The notes: generated by a model not told the origin, from the letters alone. Shown: positions 1 through 10,416, counted from the stretch's first letter. The stretch: 64,000 bases of DNA from Leptolyngbya sp. SIOISBB (GCA_010671905.1 JAAHII010000001.1:2046001-2110000), one strand, 5' to 3'. Numbers and translations are program-made.

Positions 1-1682
1 GACACTATATCTGGCTATATGTGACTGGGCAAGCGATTTGGGATGAAAACGATCTCCCGACCTATATGGGAGTTTCCATGCAAGATATTAGCGATCGCAA
101 GCGCGCTGAGGCCGACCTCAAAATCAGCCAAGAACGCTACAAGTTGGTGATTAAAGGCGCGGGTGGCGGTATCTGGGATTGGGATATTTTGACCGATACC
201 AACTACATGTCACCCCGATTTAAACAGTTGCTGGGCTATGGCGAAGATGAAATCGGTGATTGTTTGGAAGCCTGGAAAGCACTAGTCCATCCTGACGATA
301 TAGATCGCATCTGGGAACTACACCACAAGCACCTACAGCACCGGGTGCCGTTCGCTGCTGAGTACCGCATGCGTCGCAAATCTGGCGAATATATTTGGGT
401 TCAGGATACGGGACAAGCGATTTGGGATGACGCCGGTAATCCCACCCGGATGGCTGGATCGACCATTGATATTAGCGATCGCAAGCAGGCCGAACTACAA
501 CTTCAGCAAACCGTTGCCAAACTAGAGCAGGCGACTAAAGCGAAAGATGAATTCTTGGCCAATATGAGTCACGAAATTCGCACGCCGATGAACGGCATCG
601 TCGGCATGACCCAGCTCGCCCTCAGCCACCATCCAAACCCGACCCAACGCCACTACCTCACGAAAATTGCGACTTCCGCGAACCTCCTGCTGCGCATTAT
701 TAATGACATTCTCGACTTCTCGAAAATTGAGGCCGGCAAACTCAGTCTGGAGGAGGTGCCCTTTGACCTCGATACCGTTCTGGAGCAACTCGTGGAACTT
801 AATCGCACTGAGTGCGATCGCAAAGGCTTAGCGTTACTCATTGATGTCGTCCCAGAAACCCCCCGGCAATTGGTGGGCGACCCCCTCCGGTTGAACCAAA
901 TCTTGCTTAACCTGGTGGCCAACGGCATTAAATTTACCGAAACCGGTTACGTCGAAATCGCCGTCAGCCCCATAACGACTTCCCCGACCGAATGCACCCT
1001 CAAGTTCAGTGTCACCGACACCGGCATCGGCTTGAGTCCAGAGCAACAGTCTAGGCTATTCCAGTCATTTTCCCAGGGCGATTCTTCAACTACCCGGCGC
1101 TTTGGCGGGAGCGGGTTAGGCCTCGTTATCTCAAAACGGCTCACGACCCTGATGCAAGGCGACATTGGCGTAGAAAGTACTCCGGGAAAAGGCAGTACCT
1201 TCTGGTTTACCGTGGTCTGCCAGCGTCAAATCGTCAATAAAGTAGAGCCCCGATCACTGCCGGCCAGCGTGCCGCCACCTGAGCCACAACAGTCAGCACT
1301 TGGCCTAGCGGGGCTCAGGGTTCTACTCGTGGAAGATAACGAAATCAACCAAGAACTGTTCACGGCGTTCCTCAGCGAGGTGGGGGCCACGGTCACCCCA
1401 GCCCAAAACGGGCAAGAAGCCTATGACTTAGTGAAAGGTGAAACCTTTGATGTGGTGCTGATGGATTGCCAAATGCCGGTGATGGATGGCTTTGAGGCGA
1501 CCCATTTGATTCGTGCCCTGCCTCAGGGAGAACAGCTCCCGATTATTGCGATGACCGCCAGCGCCATGATGAGCGATCGGCAAGCCTGTCTGGCCACTGG
1601 CATGAATGACTACCTGTCTAAACCCATGCTCAAAGAAGACCTTTACGCCGTTATTCAGAAGTGGGTCACACCCGGCTGGTGA
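1..1682 (+). CDS. Hybrid histidine kinase PAS-PAS-HisKA-HATPase-REC, 5' partial
   Basis: The frame is open to the left edge, so the gene starts outside the window; the GTG at 21 is not its true start. Counting residues from that GTG: the end of one PAS/PAC domain (1-30), a complete PAS/PAC (about 38-158, ending in the typical ISDRKQAE), HisKA with [15 protein letters not shown] and phospho-acceptor H184, an HATPase domain with the N box (NLVANGIKF, 297-305), DTGIG (333-337) and GSGLGL (363-368), and a C-terminal receiver with D482 in LMDCQMP and K534 in LSKPM. It should autophosphorylate on His and pass phosphate to its own receiver. No membrane segment is visible in the part present, so it may be cytosolic. 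Its HK-REC half is closely similar to that of the next gene, which suggests tandem duplication with different sensor modules. Confidence 0.95.
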   Translation, partial: HYIWLYVTGQAIWDENDLPTYMGVSMQDISDRKRAEADLKISQERYKLVIKGAGGGIWDWDILTDTNYMSPRFKQLLGYGEDEIGDCLEAWKALVHPDDIDRIWELHHKHLQHRVPFAAEYRMRRKSGEYIWVQDTGQAIWDDAGNPTRMAGSTIDISDRKQAELQLQQTVAKLEQATKAKDEFLANMSHEIRTPMNGIVGMTQLALSHHPNPTQRHYLTKIATSANLLLRIINDILDFSKIEAGKLSLEEVPFDLDTVLEQLVELNRTECDRKGLALLIDVVPETPRQLVGDPLRLNQILLNLVANGIKFTETGYVEIAVSPITTSPTECTLKFSVTDTGIGLSPEQQSRLFQSFSQGDSSTTRRFGGSGLGLVISKRLTTLMQGDIGVESTPGKGSTFWFTVVCQRQIVNKVEPRSLPASVPPPEPQQSALGLAGLRVLLVEDNEINQELFTAFLSEVGATVTPAQNGQEAYDLVKGETFDVVLMDCQMPVMDGFEATHLIRALPQGEQLPIIAMTASAMMSDRQACLATGMNDYLSKPMLKEDLYAVIQKWVTPGW

Positions 1683-2077
1683 CACGCCATGAGTCAAGGT
1701 TTTGGAGATGAGCATTGGTCGCCATAGACTCCCCTGCCGCAAAGACTTTGACTCAACACCCAACTGTCTGGTGGCCACGGACAGAGACCAACTTTATCGT
1801 TAATCATCAATCGGGCTTTGCAAAAAATCACACAACTCCACGAAGAATTTTAACTTAACTGTAGCTAGTTTCTTTGCTTATGGTCACCATAGATTCAGGC
1901 ATGATCAGCAGCCTAAACTTGTTGACAGCTGTTGCGCCTTAAAGCGCTGTTGAGCCTGTCATTTCAACGGCAACACTGCTTACAAATACGGTCGATCTTG
2001 CGTTTGCCCTGCCCTGAAAATCGTGCGACAGAGTCCTTAATATTGACAAGTCTATTCATCCAGAGCATTCAGTCGGT
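1683..2077. other. Intergenic spacer between the two hybrid kinases
   Basis: No supported gene was seen in these 395 bases. A TTGACA at 2043-2048 is too close to the downstream ATG to serve as an ordinary -35 box. The spacing allows independent transcription of the second kinase. Confidence 0.5.
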
Positions 2078-4114
2078 ATGAGACAGCCAAAGATCAGCAT
2101 TGCCAAAATTTATCGCCGATTTTTTCTAGTGATGACGCTGGTTAGTTTCATCAGTCTACTGGTGTTCTTTGTCGGTGAGCAACAGACCGCCAAGGCTAAC
2201 CAGTGGGTAGCCCATACCCACCAAGTAATTACCACCGCAACCAATTTCCAGAAACAGCTAGTGGATGCAGAAACAGGGCAGCGGGGATTTTTGTTAACGG
2301 ACTCCCAGGCATATTTATCCCCCTACAGCTCAGGCCGGCGGGGCGCAGCGGCGCAATTTGACCGATTACAATTTCTGACCCGTGGCAACGAAAGTCAACA
2401 ACAGCGTTTGAGAGAAGTCAACGTCTTAATGCAACAGAAGCTGGACGAGTTGCAGGCCACGATTGACATGGCGATAAGCGGTGAAAAAGCCCAGGCGCTC
2501 GCGTTGGTCAATAGTGACGTAGGCCAGCAATTCATGGTCGATATGCGCATTATCCTTGATGACTTCACTGATGAAGAATACCGACTTTTGGCAGCGCGAC
2601 AGGCACAATTCGCAACCACAAAATCGACGGCTCAGGTCTGGTATATCGGGTCATTTGTCCTCATCATTGCGGTGTTGTTGCTCGGCTTCACCGCTATCAA
2701 TAGCAAGGTGGTGTCACCGCTAACTAACCTCGCTAATCTCGCCCGTCGCTTTGGCCAGGGCGAAAAGGTCACCTTCCCGGAACCTCTACAAGTCAAGGAA
2801 ATTGAGTACCTGAACCGCTCGTTTAAGTACATGGCGGGAGAAATTGAGGTGCGAACGGCAGCACTCGTTGATCAACAGCACAAATTGCAACAACTGGTTG
2901 ACGAACAGACCATTGATCTCAAAAAAAAGGTTCTGGAGGCGGAACGGGCTAATGCTTCAAAGTCGCAATTTCTGGCCAATATGAGTCATGAAATTCGGAC
3001 TCCCATGAATGGCATCATCGGCATGACGCAACTCGCCCTTGCCCAACATCCGGTTCCTCCGCTGAGTAAATATCTCACCAACATTGCCACGTCAGCAGAA
3101 CTACTACTGCACATTATTAACGACATTCTCGACTTCTCGAAAATTGAGGCCGGTAAGCTCACTCTAGAGCAGTTGCCCTTTGAGTTGGACGCCGTTCTAA
3201 ACAATTTGGCGGATATTACTCAGTTGAGGTGCGATCGCAACAGCATTGAGTTACGCTTTGAAGTCGCCTCAGAGGTTCCTCATCAGCTACTTGGTGATCC
3301 CCTCCGGCTGGGCCAGATACTACTCAACCTGGTTTCTAATGGGATTAAATTCACTAAAACTGGTTACGTCGAAGTTGCAGTCAGCCCATTGGCGTCTTCT
3401 CTCACCGATTGCACACTGAAGTTCACTATTACCGATACCGGCATCGGACTGAGCCAAGAGCAGCAGTCTAAACTCTTCCAAACCTTTTCCCAAGGAGATG
3501 CTTCCACCACTCGTCGTTTTGGGGGGACTGGTTTAGGGCTCGTCATTTCTCAACGCCTCGCCAGTTTAATGCAGGGAGACATCGGCGTTGAGAGTACGGC
3601 GGGGCAAGGCAGCACCTTCTGGTTTACTGCCAAATTCAAGCACGACACGCAAGAGAGGTTGAAAGCTAGCCATCCGTCGGTCAGTGTCCCCCTACCCAAA
3701 CCGGTGCGCAAGACACTTTGCCTAGCTGACTTGCGCGTCTTACTGGTAGAGGACAACGAAATCAATCAAGAACTGTTCATAGCGCTCTTAACTAGGGCGG
3801 GGGCCATCACTACTCTGGCCCAAAACGGTCAAGAGGCCTATGACTCATTTCAACAAGCAACTTTTGATGTGGTACTGATGGATTGTCAAATGCCCCTGAT
3901 GGATGGCTTTGAAGCTACCCATTTGATTCGTGCTCTACCCGAAGGAAAACAGGTTCCCATTATTGCGATGACCGCCAGCGCTATGGTGGGTGATCGCCAA
4001 ACCTGTTTGGCCGCTGGCATGAATGATTATTTGTCTAAACCCATGCTCAAAGAAGACCTCTACGCCGTCATCCAAAAATGGACTGAGCACTCAGCCAAGA
4101 CTTCCAATAGTTGA
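2078..4114 (+). CDS. Hybrid histidine kinase CHASE3-HAMP-HisKA-HATPase-REC
   Basis: Complete 678-residue membrane sensor kinase. A first membrane segment (about 15-33) is followed by an extracytoplasmic CHASE3-like domain containing the characteristic [12 protein letters not shown] (63-74), a second membrane segment (about 187-207) and a HAMP-type linker (about 208-260). Next come a short coiled coil, HisKA with H304 in [11 protein letters not shown], an HATPase with DTGIG (453-457) and GTGLGL (483-488), and a receiver with D602 and K654. From the HisKA domain onward it matches the upstream kinase almost block by block, including NEINQELF and MTASAM, so the two are likely paralogs with exchanged sensors. 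The signal for the CHASE3 domain cannot be told from sequence. No separate response regulator lies nearby, so output probably passes through the attached receiver or a distant phosphotransfer protein. Confidence 0.95.
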   Translation: MRQPKISIAKIYRRFFLVMTLVSFISLLVFFVGEQQTAKANQWVAHTHQVITTATNFQKQLVDAETGQRGFLLTDSQAYLSPYSSGRRGAAAQFDRLQFLTRGNESQQQRLREVNVLMQQKLDELQATIDMAISGEKAQALALVNSDVGQQFMVDMRIILDDFTDEEYRLLAARQAQFATTKSTAQVWYIGSFVLIIAVLLLGFTAINSKVVSPLTNLANLARRFGQGEKVTFPEPLQVKEIEYLNRSFKYMAGEIEVRTAALVDQQHKLQQLVDEQTIDLKKKVLEAERANASKSQFLANMSHEIRTPMNGIIGMTQLALAQHPVPPLSKYLTNIATSAELLLHIINDILDFSKIEAGKLTLEQLPFELDAVLNNLADITQLRCDRNSIELRFEVASEVPHQLLGDPLRLGQILLNLVSNGIKFTKTGYVEVAVSPLASSLTDCTLKFTITDTGIGLSQEQQSKLFQTFSQGDASTTRRFGGTGLGLVISQRLASLMQGDIGVESTAGQGSTFWFTAKFKHDTQERLKASHPSVSVPLPKPVRKTLCLADLRVLLVEDNEINQELFIALLTRAGAITTLAQNGQEAYDSFQQATFDVVLMDCQMPLMDGFEATHLIRALPEGKQVPIIAMTASAMVGDRQTCLAAGMNDYLSKPMLKEDLYAVIQKWTEHSAKTSNS

Positions 4115-4180
4115 GCAATCGTCTTCAGGCTTTTCGGAGCAAGATACGAAAGGAGTGCGATCGCTTGTTGCCAAAGATCG

Positions 4181-5313
4181 CAGGAGTTACGCATTGACAG
4201 CAGAATGCATGTATGGGTTGAGAATCAAAGATGTTGAATAACCTATTCCGTTGCGGATTCTGACCAAACCTTCCACGGCGCACTGCACGCTCAACCTCTA
4301 CGTCCGCTATCTGCTAGCCCAACCGCAAGGTTCCGGCTGTTGCGAACTGGCTGAGATCCTCAAAACGGTGTCCCACGACAGCGTCAATCGCTTTCTGTGC
4401 CGAGAGCGCTACGAGCCGAAGGATCTGTTGGACGAGTTAGTCTCTCAAGGCTGGATTGACTTAGTCGGCGGTGTTGTGAGCGTGGACGATACCGTGCTGG
4501 AAAAGCCTTATGCGCAGCGAAAAGCGACCGCTCTGTTGGGCTATTTCTGGAGCAGTAAAGCCGCCCAGCCGGTGCTGGGACTTTCACTGGTCACACTTTA
4601 CTACACCAGCCTCAATGGCTTGCGAGTGCCGATTAACTACCGGCTTTATGACAAAGCGGAGGGGAAAACTAAAAACCAATACTTTCAGGAAATGTGGCAG
4701 GAGGTGGGGCCGTGGGGGCTGCGTCCTCGCGCCGTCACGAGCGATACTTGGGATGCCGCCAAGGCCAATCTCAATGTGCTCAAAGACGACCAGACGGGAT
4801 TTTTAGTCGGCGTTGCCAAGAATCGACTGGTGCGGTTGACGCCTCACCAGCCCTATCAACGGGTCGAAGCCCTGGAGATTCCCGAGGCTGGGAGGCTGGT
4901 CTATCTTAAGGGAGTCGGGCGAGTCAAAGTCTTTTGCCAGCGCTTCAAAAAACGAATCGTGTCGGTATTATGCTTTGTACTTGCCTGACCCTGAGGCGCT
5001 AGAAGCAGCCGCTGCGGCTGACTTTGAGCAATTGCACACCCAACACTGGGGCATTGAATGTTTTCACCGGGCCGGGAAACAGTTGTGTGCCCTCAAACGC
5101 TTTCGGGTGCGCTTAAAGGAAGCTATTCACACCCATATCTTCTGCCTTTGTCGAGTTGGAGTTGCAAGTCTGGCACCAGCAGTTAGGCAATTGGTATGAG
5201 CTACAACGTCACCTCTATCAAGAGGTCGCTCGCCAGTTCATCCTCCAATCACCGCTGATGGGGAGGACCGCTTGAATTATGGTTTTGTTGAATTTGTCAA
5301 TGCGTAAATCCTG
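4181..5313 (+). mobile_element. Insertion sequence of about 1.13 kb with 19-bp inverted repeats and 5-bp target duplication
   Basis: Terminal inverted repeats lie at 4181-4199 (caggagttacgcattgaca) and 5295-5313 (reverse complement caggatttacgcattgaca), identical at 18 of 19 positions. The element is flanked by the direct repeat gatcg at 4176-4180 and 5314-5318, the expected target-site duplication. The single transposase gene inside is broken in at least two places. The encoded protein resembles the IS4/IS701-like DDE transposases common in cyanobacteria; family assignment is uncertain because IS701 members usually duplicate 4 bp. It sits just after the kinase pair. Confidence 0.88.
4251..5275 (+). 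pseudogene. DDE transposase (IS4/IS701-like), frameshifted
   Basis: Three consecutive reading frames together give one DDE transposase. The first frame (from TTG 4251) contains VSVDDTVLEKP (first catalytic Asp) and VTSDTWDAAK (second Asp). The frame breaks at the A6 run 4947-4952; removing one A joins it to the next frame as FKNESCRYYALYLPDPE. The second frame carries HWGIECFHRAGKQL with the expected catalytic Glu. A further shift near 5140-5146 (one extra base or two missing) leads to a third frame ending ELQRHLYQEVARQF and stop 5273-5275. As written it cannot make an intact transposase. The first break is a homopolymer indel and might be an assembly error; the second is not in a long run, which favours real decay. 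Confidence 0.88.
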
Positions 5314-6156
5314 GATCGGTGAAAGATATGCCGAGAGAGGGTGGGCAAGTCTGCGTCATTTATAGCATTGGATTCAGTTCCAGCCTATGAACCAGCCTTG
5401 ATTGAGCCAGTAGACCGTCCGCTCTTGGAGACATGTTCGCGGGGATGCTTAAACGCTGCCCAGATTGGTTGGAGTTTGGGGTAAAGGTGTATTTCAAGTG
5501 CCAAAAACCTTGCTGTTTATAGGTTGAGTCTTAGCTTCCCCAACTGACTTTCTACGTTTTAGAGCTTCATTTTTTCTACCACAACACTCCAAGGGCATCA
5601 TAACCTCACTCTTTTTCCAGGCATTGTCGTCGGACCATGGATGAAGCCCAAACTTCTCAATAAGCCGTTATGTAATCCATCTCCTTCCAGCCTCTGATTT
5701 TACTGGTAAGGGGCATAAGGAAGTGTTTTCTTGAGACCATGGGGTCACCCGCCTGCCCCATAGGTGATCGCTCTCATAGCTAATCTCGATGGGGTATCAA
5801 ACTAAGGAGACCGCATCCAATGCAAGCTATGGATTCAATAAAGCAAGAGCCTTGACCTCAATACCTGTTTTCTAAGAATGAGTTTACGGCCATCATTGAG
5901 CAAGTTTAGATCGAAACTGGATCGAAGTATTTTTCATAGAGCCTGAAACTTTATTGGAATAAAGGCTTTAGAGTTTAGGTATTTACCATCGCACCGCAGA
6001 GGTCAGGAGTATCTCCGCTGGAGACGCTGCGCGAACGAATCTCCTATTCTCCATTCCAAGCAGTTAGGTGCGATGCCTGCACGGCTAGAACTTTCATCCG
6101 ATTTTGCCCAGACTGCGATGTTGCGATGATGGATGAGTGACTTGAGAGAACCGGAG
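5314..6156. other. Gene-free region between IS and VKOR gene
   Basis: About 840 bases with no convincing reading frame on either strand. Near 6011-6044 there is a short structured repeat with the self-complementary core ctccgctggag followed by acgctgcgcgaacg, resembling dispersed palindromic repeats of other cyanobacteria. Nothing else was recognised. Confidence 0.5.
6011..6044. repeat. Short palindromic cyanobacterial-type repeat
   Basis: The sequence contains ctccgctggag (a hairpin with a 3-base loop) and gctgcgcgaacg, a combination I associate with dispersed repeats in cyanobacterial genomes. No second copy was found in this window, so the call rests on resemblance only. Confidence 0.3.
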
Positions 6157-7080
6157 CTAATTCTGAAAATCCCTAGGTCCATCGTAGTTAGAGGCATCAG
6201 CCAGGGTTTCGAGGGTTTGACCACCGACCAGGAGTTCACCATTGACTTCCCAGGAGGGGAATCCTGTTAATCCGGCTACAGAGCGACATAGGCTGGACTG
6301 AGAGTTTTGGCCATCTTCAGCACATTCCACATAAGGAATCTCTTTAGCCGCCTCTTGGCCAAACAGTTGCTTTTGATCGTGGCAGTGGGGACACCACCAA
6401 GCTCCGTACATTTTGGCTCCGGTGTCTGATAAGTGCTGAGCCAGTGCGATCTCAGAGGCTCCAGAAGCGGTAGAGACCGGTGGGCCAACTTCGCCAGGGA
6501 TGTCGGCCTGCACACCCTGAGGGTTATTGATGGGAGAATAAATGGCGAGTGTTCCCACCAGGGTAACGACCACCACGATGACGCCCATGAAAGCCAGTTG
6601 TCCGGCATCATCCCAACGCCGTCCCAAGATCGTCAGGGCAAACATGGAAGCCGCAAATACCGCTGACGTAATGCAGTATAGACAGGTTGTCTTGATCTCA
6701 AAGGCGAGTAAATACATCAAGTAGCCGCTGAACACGAGCATTGCCGTGGCGCCAATGAACAGGAGCGGCCAGGTGAGCGACGTGAGCTGATTGCGGAGTT
6801 CTTTTTGCCGATCAGGGGTTGATGGCCAAGGGGGCCAGTGCCAGCCCGGCCATACTGAGGTAGCCCAAACAACCGAACACTGTCAGGGGAATGCCAAAAA
6901 TTTCGGCATAAGGGCTAGAGAGGACACGATCGCACCCACCCGTGGGACAGGCTGCATCGCCCCCATGACTTTCACAACCGTGAGGTATGCGGTGCCACAG
7001 GCACCCATGAGGGCGATCGCGCCAATGATCCAGCGAGACCAGCGATGAATCCACAAAGTTTCCTGTCGGCGACGGGGCAT
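6157..7080 (-). pseudogene. VKOR-thioredoxin fusion (thiol oxidoreductase), frame broken twice
   Basis: Three minus-strand frames add up to the cyanobacterial vitamin K epoxide reductase-like protein fused to a thioredoxin-like domain. It starts at ATG 7080 (MPRRRQETL), enters a membrane helix and reaches VVKVMG. After the first break come CPTGGCDRVLSSPYAEIFG, holding the conserved loop cysteines, and further helices ending LALAPLAINP. After the second break come further helices with the quinone-site pair in TTCLYCITSA and a periplasmic or lumenal thioredoxin domain with CPHC. The breaks sit in the C5 run 6960-6964 (one base too few) and the G4 run 6815-6818 (one base too many) of the + strand, and both are repaired by one base. 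Such proteins re-oxidise disulfide catalysts and assist disulfide formation outside the cytoplasm. All key cysteines are intact, so a sequencing artefact is a real alternative to a pseudogene. Confidence 0.88.
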
Positions 7081-7335
7081 TTCAGTGTTTGTCCTCTGGC
7101 AATTGGGTCAGCAAATTTCCTACTTATTCTGCCTTATGAAATGACTATCTAACAGACCAGGTTGGGTAAGTACGGATGAGATTGAATAGCCTGCGTTTTG
7201 ATAGCCGCTGGGCAACCAAACCTCAGCCAGATTACCTTGGTCTCGGCAATCGTTTGTGTACTCACAGATTGCAGTATCTTGAAGGCTGATCTGGAAGGTA
7301 GTGAAATTGTCTGCGGCCAGAGCCTGATGGCCAAA

Positions 7336-7668
7336 TTACACATTGGAAGCATTGGCGACTTTTTCCACAAAGGCTTCACGATCAGGCAGGACTTCGAAAA
7401 CACGATCCATACTGGTCAGTTCAAACAGCATTTTGACTTGCTCATTAATAGAGCACACATACAGCTTTTTTTGGCAGGCTCTGACTTTTTTAAGGACAAC
7501 TACCAGAATTCCTAGGCCTGAGCTATCGACAAAGGTAATGTCTTTAAGATCGATGAGGAGTTTATCAACGCCTGCATCTAGCGCTTCATCAACTTCTTTG
7601 CGAAAGGCCTCAGCTTGAGTACCGTCTAGAATACCGGTGGGCTCAAGAATACGAATATTAGCTTCCAT
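7336..7668 (-). CDS. STAS-domain anti-sigma factor antagonist
   Basis: A 110-residue single-domain STAS protein. The core LLIDLKDITFVDSSGLGIL contains the conserved DSSG whose Ser is the usual phosphorylation site in SpoIIAA/RsbV proteins. The start at 7666-7668 (MEANIRIL) is preferred over the ATG seven codons upstream because gaggaa lies just ahead of it. Known relatives bind anti-sigma kinases and release sigma factors by partner switching; the partner here is not encoded next to it. It is convergent with nothing and separated from the DUF3352 gene upstream by about 120 bases. Confidence 0.88.
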   Translation of the reverse strand: MEANIRILEPTGILDGTQAEAFRKEVDEALDAGVDKLLIDLKDITFVDSSGLGILVVVLKKVRACQKKLYVCSINEQVKMLFELTSMDRVFEVLPDREAFVEKVANASNV

Positions 7669-7792
7669 AAGTTCCTCATGAATCGGCACGGGGCTGCACC
7701 TCTGAAAATGGACGTAGCCAGATTGTCAACTAGGTTACTTGCTGGTTTAAGGTTGCCCCGTCTATTTCAAAATACACAGTCTCTCGCTACAG

Positions 7793-9529
7793 TTAGGACA
7801 TTTTTGCAGGATTTTCTCGCAGCTGAATGGCGATCGCTCCCATGGTCAGAGATGACGATGAGGGCTGACTACTGATCAATATGGGGCCAAGATGACGACT
7901 TAAGGGTTGTGCGGCTCCTGCGATCACCCGTAGCCAAGGCAGTTGCTGAGTCAGAGTCGGCAATAGGGCGGGCCAGTCTAGATAGGCCAATTCTTGTCCC
8001 GGAGAGGCTAACTGCTCGACTAAGTGAGCAAAGGTTGTCTCGTTTTCCAGAGAACCTTGATTTGACTGTTGCAGAATCTGTTGGAGCCCTGCCAATGAGG
8101 TGGATACAACTTCGTAGTTTTGTACTGGGGTATGCACCGCGACGACTTGAGTCGTCAACTGGAGGGGAGCATTGGAGCTAACCCGGCTCAGGGAGAGCCG
8201 CGTCCAGGCAGTGATTGGCTGATCGCCATTGGTAATCTGGTTAACGGTGAGTCCTTGGGCAGCAGCAAAAGCGTCAACAGTGGCAAAATCGGCAGTTGCT
8301 GACTGGGCAATGAGTGCCCAATCAGACGGACTGCCTGGTAACCGACCCAATGCATACTCTCCTTGTAGAGCCGTCGCCAACTCGGCAGGAGCTGTCGGAG
8401 CATCAAGTGACCAAGCCTGTAACAGAGCCGCGATCGCCTGTTGGGTGATCTGATAACCACCAATGTTATGGCTGAGGGATTGTAACTGTTGGGATAGGTC
8501 CGCACCAGCAGTAGCAAACAGTGTACTGTCAGGCAGCAAAGTCAAGGGGGCAATTGAGGAAGACGATGTTGTTGGCGGCGGCAGCATTGATGCTGTTGCC
8601 GATGGCGCAGCTGTGGCGATCGCGGTATTGCCTAATAGCCCATCAGCCAGCGCTTGAAAAGAGATAAACAAGAGACTTGCTTGTCGCCCGTCGGGCTTAA
8701 TTGGCTGGAGCACCGAAGTATCTTCAATGCCCAGCCAGTTCAAAAGGGACGGAATATTGGCCACCATCCAGCCGACTCGATTCGCCGGTAAGGTAGCGAT
8801 TGCCTCATGATAGGGAGCGGCTTGAGCCCAGTTCACATCGGGGGCCCGATAGGCCGCGATCGCCTGACGTAATACTTGCCCATCGTTAGCTAAGAGGACG
8901 TAGCGATCGCCCACCATCGCCGTCGCTAAAGTGTCCAAAGCTAAATCAGAGGAAGGGGGCGAGAAGCTGGCCAAACTGCCCATCAACGAGGGGCGATCAG
9001 AAATGAGTGGAATACTAGAAACGGTTTCGAAAACGAGACTACGCTGAGCCGCTCGTTGTTGCCAAAGTCGATGTAGGGCTTCCCGAGCGGCTACCACATC
9101 TCGACAGCTCAAAATGACTAAATAGCCTGGCTGCAGACCATTGCTAGCATCATGATCTAGATCAGCTCCAGTGACGGCAAAGGTAGCTTCTTCATCGAGC
9201 CAGGGACGGACATCAGCTTCGTAGTTCCAGCCCACCAAATCTTCTAGGGACCGCTGCAGGAACTGCCATTCCTGACGAGCCTCAAACCGTTGGTTAGCCG
9301 GTGTTAAGAGCTGCCGTAACTGCCACAGTCGATCAGGACGGGCCAGCAACGAAATCATTAAAGGAGATTGCCGTGGCACAAACTGCGCGGCTAGGGGCTG
9401 CTCTTGACCTCCTTGCGTTAAGAGGATTCGAGGATTTTGTGCAGTGAGGCCCCAAAATCCACCGACACCCACTAGCAGCAAAAATCCGGCAACTAATGCG
9501 ATCGCTGAATAGAAGGTACGCGATTTCAT
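7793..9529 (-). CDS. DUF3352 domain protein, membrane anchored
   Basis: 578 residues from the chosen ATG at 9527-9529 (MKSRTFYSAIALV); an upstream in-frame start at 9565 is possible but lacks the immediate hydrophobic N-terminus. One N-terminal membrane segment (about 7-28) is followed by a large exported domain with the cyanobacterial DUF3352 pattern (AQFVPRQSPLMISLLARPDRL, WLDEEATFAVTG). The middle has a low-complexity Ala/Thr/Ser/Pro segment (TAAPSATASMLPPPTTSSSS). Function is unknown; relatives occur across cyanobacteria as periplasmic or thylakoid-lumen anchored proteins. No catalytic motif is evident. Confidence 0.85.
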   Translation of the reverse strand: MKSRTFYSAIALVAGFLLLVGVGGFWGLTAQNPRILLTQGGQEQPLAAQFVPRQSPLMISLLARPDRLWQLRQLLTPANQRFEARQEWQFLQRSLEDLVGWNYEADVRPWLDEEATFAVTGADLDHDASNGLQPGYLVILSCRDVVAAREALHRLWQQRAAQRSLVFETVSSIPLISDRPSLMGSLASFSPPSSDLALDTLATAMVGDRYVLLANDGQVLRQAIAAYRAPDVNWAQAAPYHEAIATLPANRVGWMVANIPSLLNWLGIEDTSVLQPIKPDGRQASLLFISFQALADGLLGNTAIATAAPSATASMLPPPTTSSSSIAPLTLLPDSTLFATAGADLSQQLQSLSHNIGGYQITQQAIAALLQAWSLDAPTAPAELATALQGEYALGRLPGSPSDWALIAQSATADFATVDAFAAAQGLTVNQITNGDQPITAWTRLSLSRVSSNAPLQLTTQVVAVHTPVQNYEVVSTSLAGLQQILQQSNQGSLENETTFAHLVEQLASPGQELAYLDWPALLPTLTQQLPWLRVIAGAAQPLSRHLGPILISSQPSSSSLTMGAIAIQLRENPAKMS

Positions 9530-9692
9530 AGAGTCCCTTTTACCGTGCGCTGACCGGCTACCCACTGAACCAGCCAGAGGAGTAACTCGTGACTAGTGTA
9601 TTACTCCGGCGCGCTCTTCTCTGCAAGTCTTTACAAGGGTATGGAGATGACGACAGCCCCATCAAGTTACGGCCAATCAGGACAACCGAGAC

Positions 9693-10307
9693 TTAGATGT
9701 CGTCGTTGGGAAACTCGCGCCAAACCCCAATCAACCGACCTTGTAGTTGAACTTGATCCGCAGGAAATTTTTGCACTGGATAATCAGGATTCGCTGGGAC
9801 TAACTCCACCGTATCGCCCTTGAGGCGGAAGTACTTTAAGGTCGTACCATCGGGAACCCGAGCCGCCACGATCGTGTCAGTTCGCACCCGCTTGGGATCG
9901 TTGATCGGACGCATAATCACCATATCCCCATCACAGATCATGGCGTCGATCATACTGTCGCCGTTCACATACAGGGCGTAGTCACCAGGCTTCGTTTGAA
10001 ATCCACCCGGATTGAAGCGCGGCGTTTCGGCTTCAGCTTGGGCTTCATTGACATAACCTGCTGCGATATCGCCATAAATAGGAATGCCTTGAACGTCTTG
10101 CAAGATCCGAATCGTGCGGGCACGGCCTTCTTCCCAGTCGATATAGCCTTTTTTGCGCAGGTGATCAAGGCGACTTTGAATGGGGGCTGGAGATTTGAGA
10201 TTCATGGCCCGCATCATTTGCCGGATCGAGGGCGAATGTTGGTTCTCGCGAATGTAGACAACTAGCCAGTCATACAGTTCTTGTTGCGCTTCGGTTAAAG
10301 ATTCCAT
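9693..10307 (-). CDS. lexA: LexA repressor (S24 self-cleaving)
   Basis: 204 residues, the normal LexA length. The N-terminal winged helix (1-70, SIRQMMRAMNLKSPAPIQSRL) binds DNA. The cleavage site is the Ala83-Gly84 bond in IAAGYVNEAQ, and the catalytic dyad is Ser118 (NGDSMID) and Lys158 (TTLKYF). All residues for RecA-stimulated self-cleavage are therefore present, unlike the LexA of Synechocystis, which lacks them. A consensus cyanobacterial LexA box lies about 35 bases upstream, so autorepression is expected. The gene is preceded on the same strand by the ABC exporter gene, about 110 bases away. Confidence 0.97.
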   Translation of the reverse strand: MESLTEAQQELYDWLVVYIRENQHSPSIRQMMRAMNLKSPAPIQSRLDHLRKKGYIDWEEGRARTIRILQDVQGIPIYGDIAAGYVNEAQAEAETPRFNPGGFQTKPGDYALYVNGDSMIDAMICDGDMVIMRPINDPKRVRTDTIVAARVPDGTTLKYFRLKGDTVELVPANPDYPVQKFPADQVQLQGRLIGVWREFPNDDI

Positions 10308-10341
10308 TGCCGCCGTCCTCGGCTCAGCCGCTGTTTTATCA

Positions 10342-10355
10342 AGAACAACTGTACC
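10342..10355 (-). promoter_or_regulatory. LexA box upstream of lexA
   Basis: Read on the lexA coding strand the site is ggtacagttgttct, a full match to the cyanobacterial LexA consensus RGTACNNNDGTWCB. It lies about 35 bases before the lexA ATG, a position suited to blocking the promoter. It supports autoregulation and a functional SOS response. Confidence 0.78.
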
Positions 10356-10416
10356 AGCGAAAGTACAAAAAGTCTAGTCTTTGAGCAAAAATGTGGGATT
10401 TCCACGAAAGCTTGAG

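Noticed and set aside
2043-2048. TTGACA as a -35 promoter element for the second kinase
   Set aside because: Only about 30 bases before the ATG, leaving no room for a -10 box and transcript start.
7361-7369. TTTTCCACA DnaA-like box inside the STAS gene
   Set aside because: Single isolated box within coding sequence, consistent with chance; no cluster around it.
10350-10367. Inverted repeat TGTAC-N8-GTACA upstream of lexA as an operator
   Set aside because: The overlapping 14-base match to the cyanobacterial LexA consensus explains the site better; the wider palindrome has no known binder.
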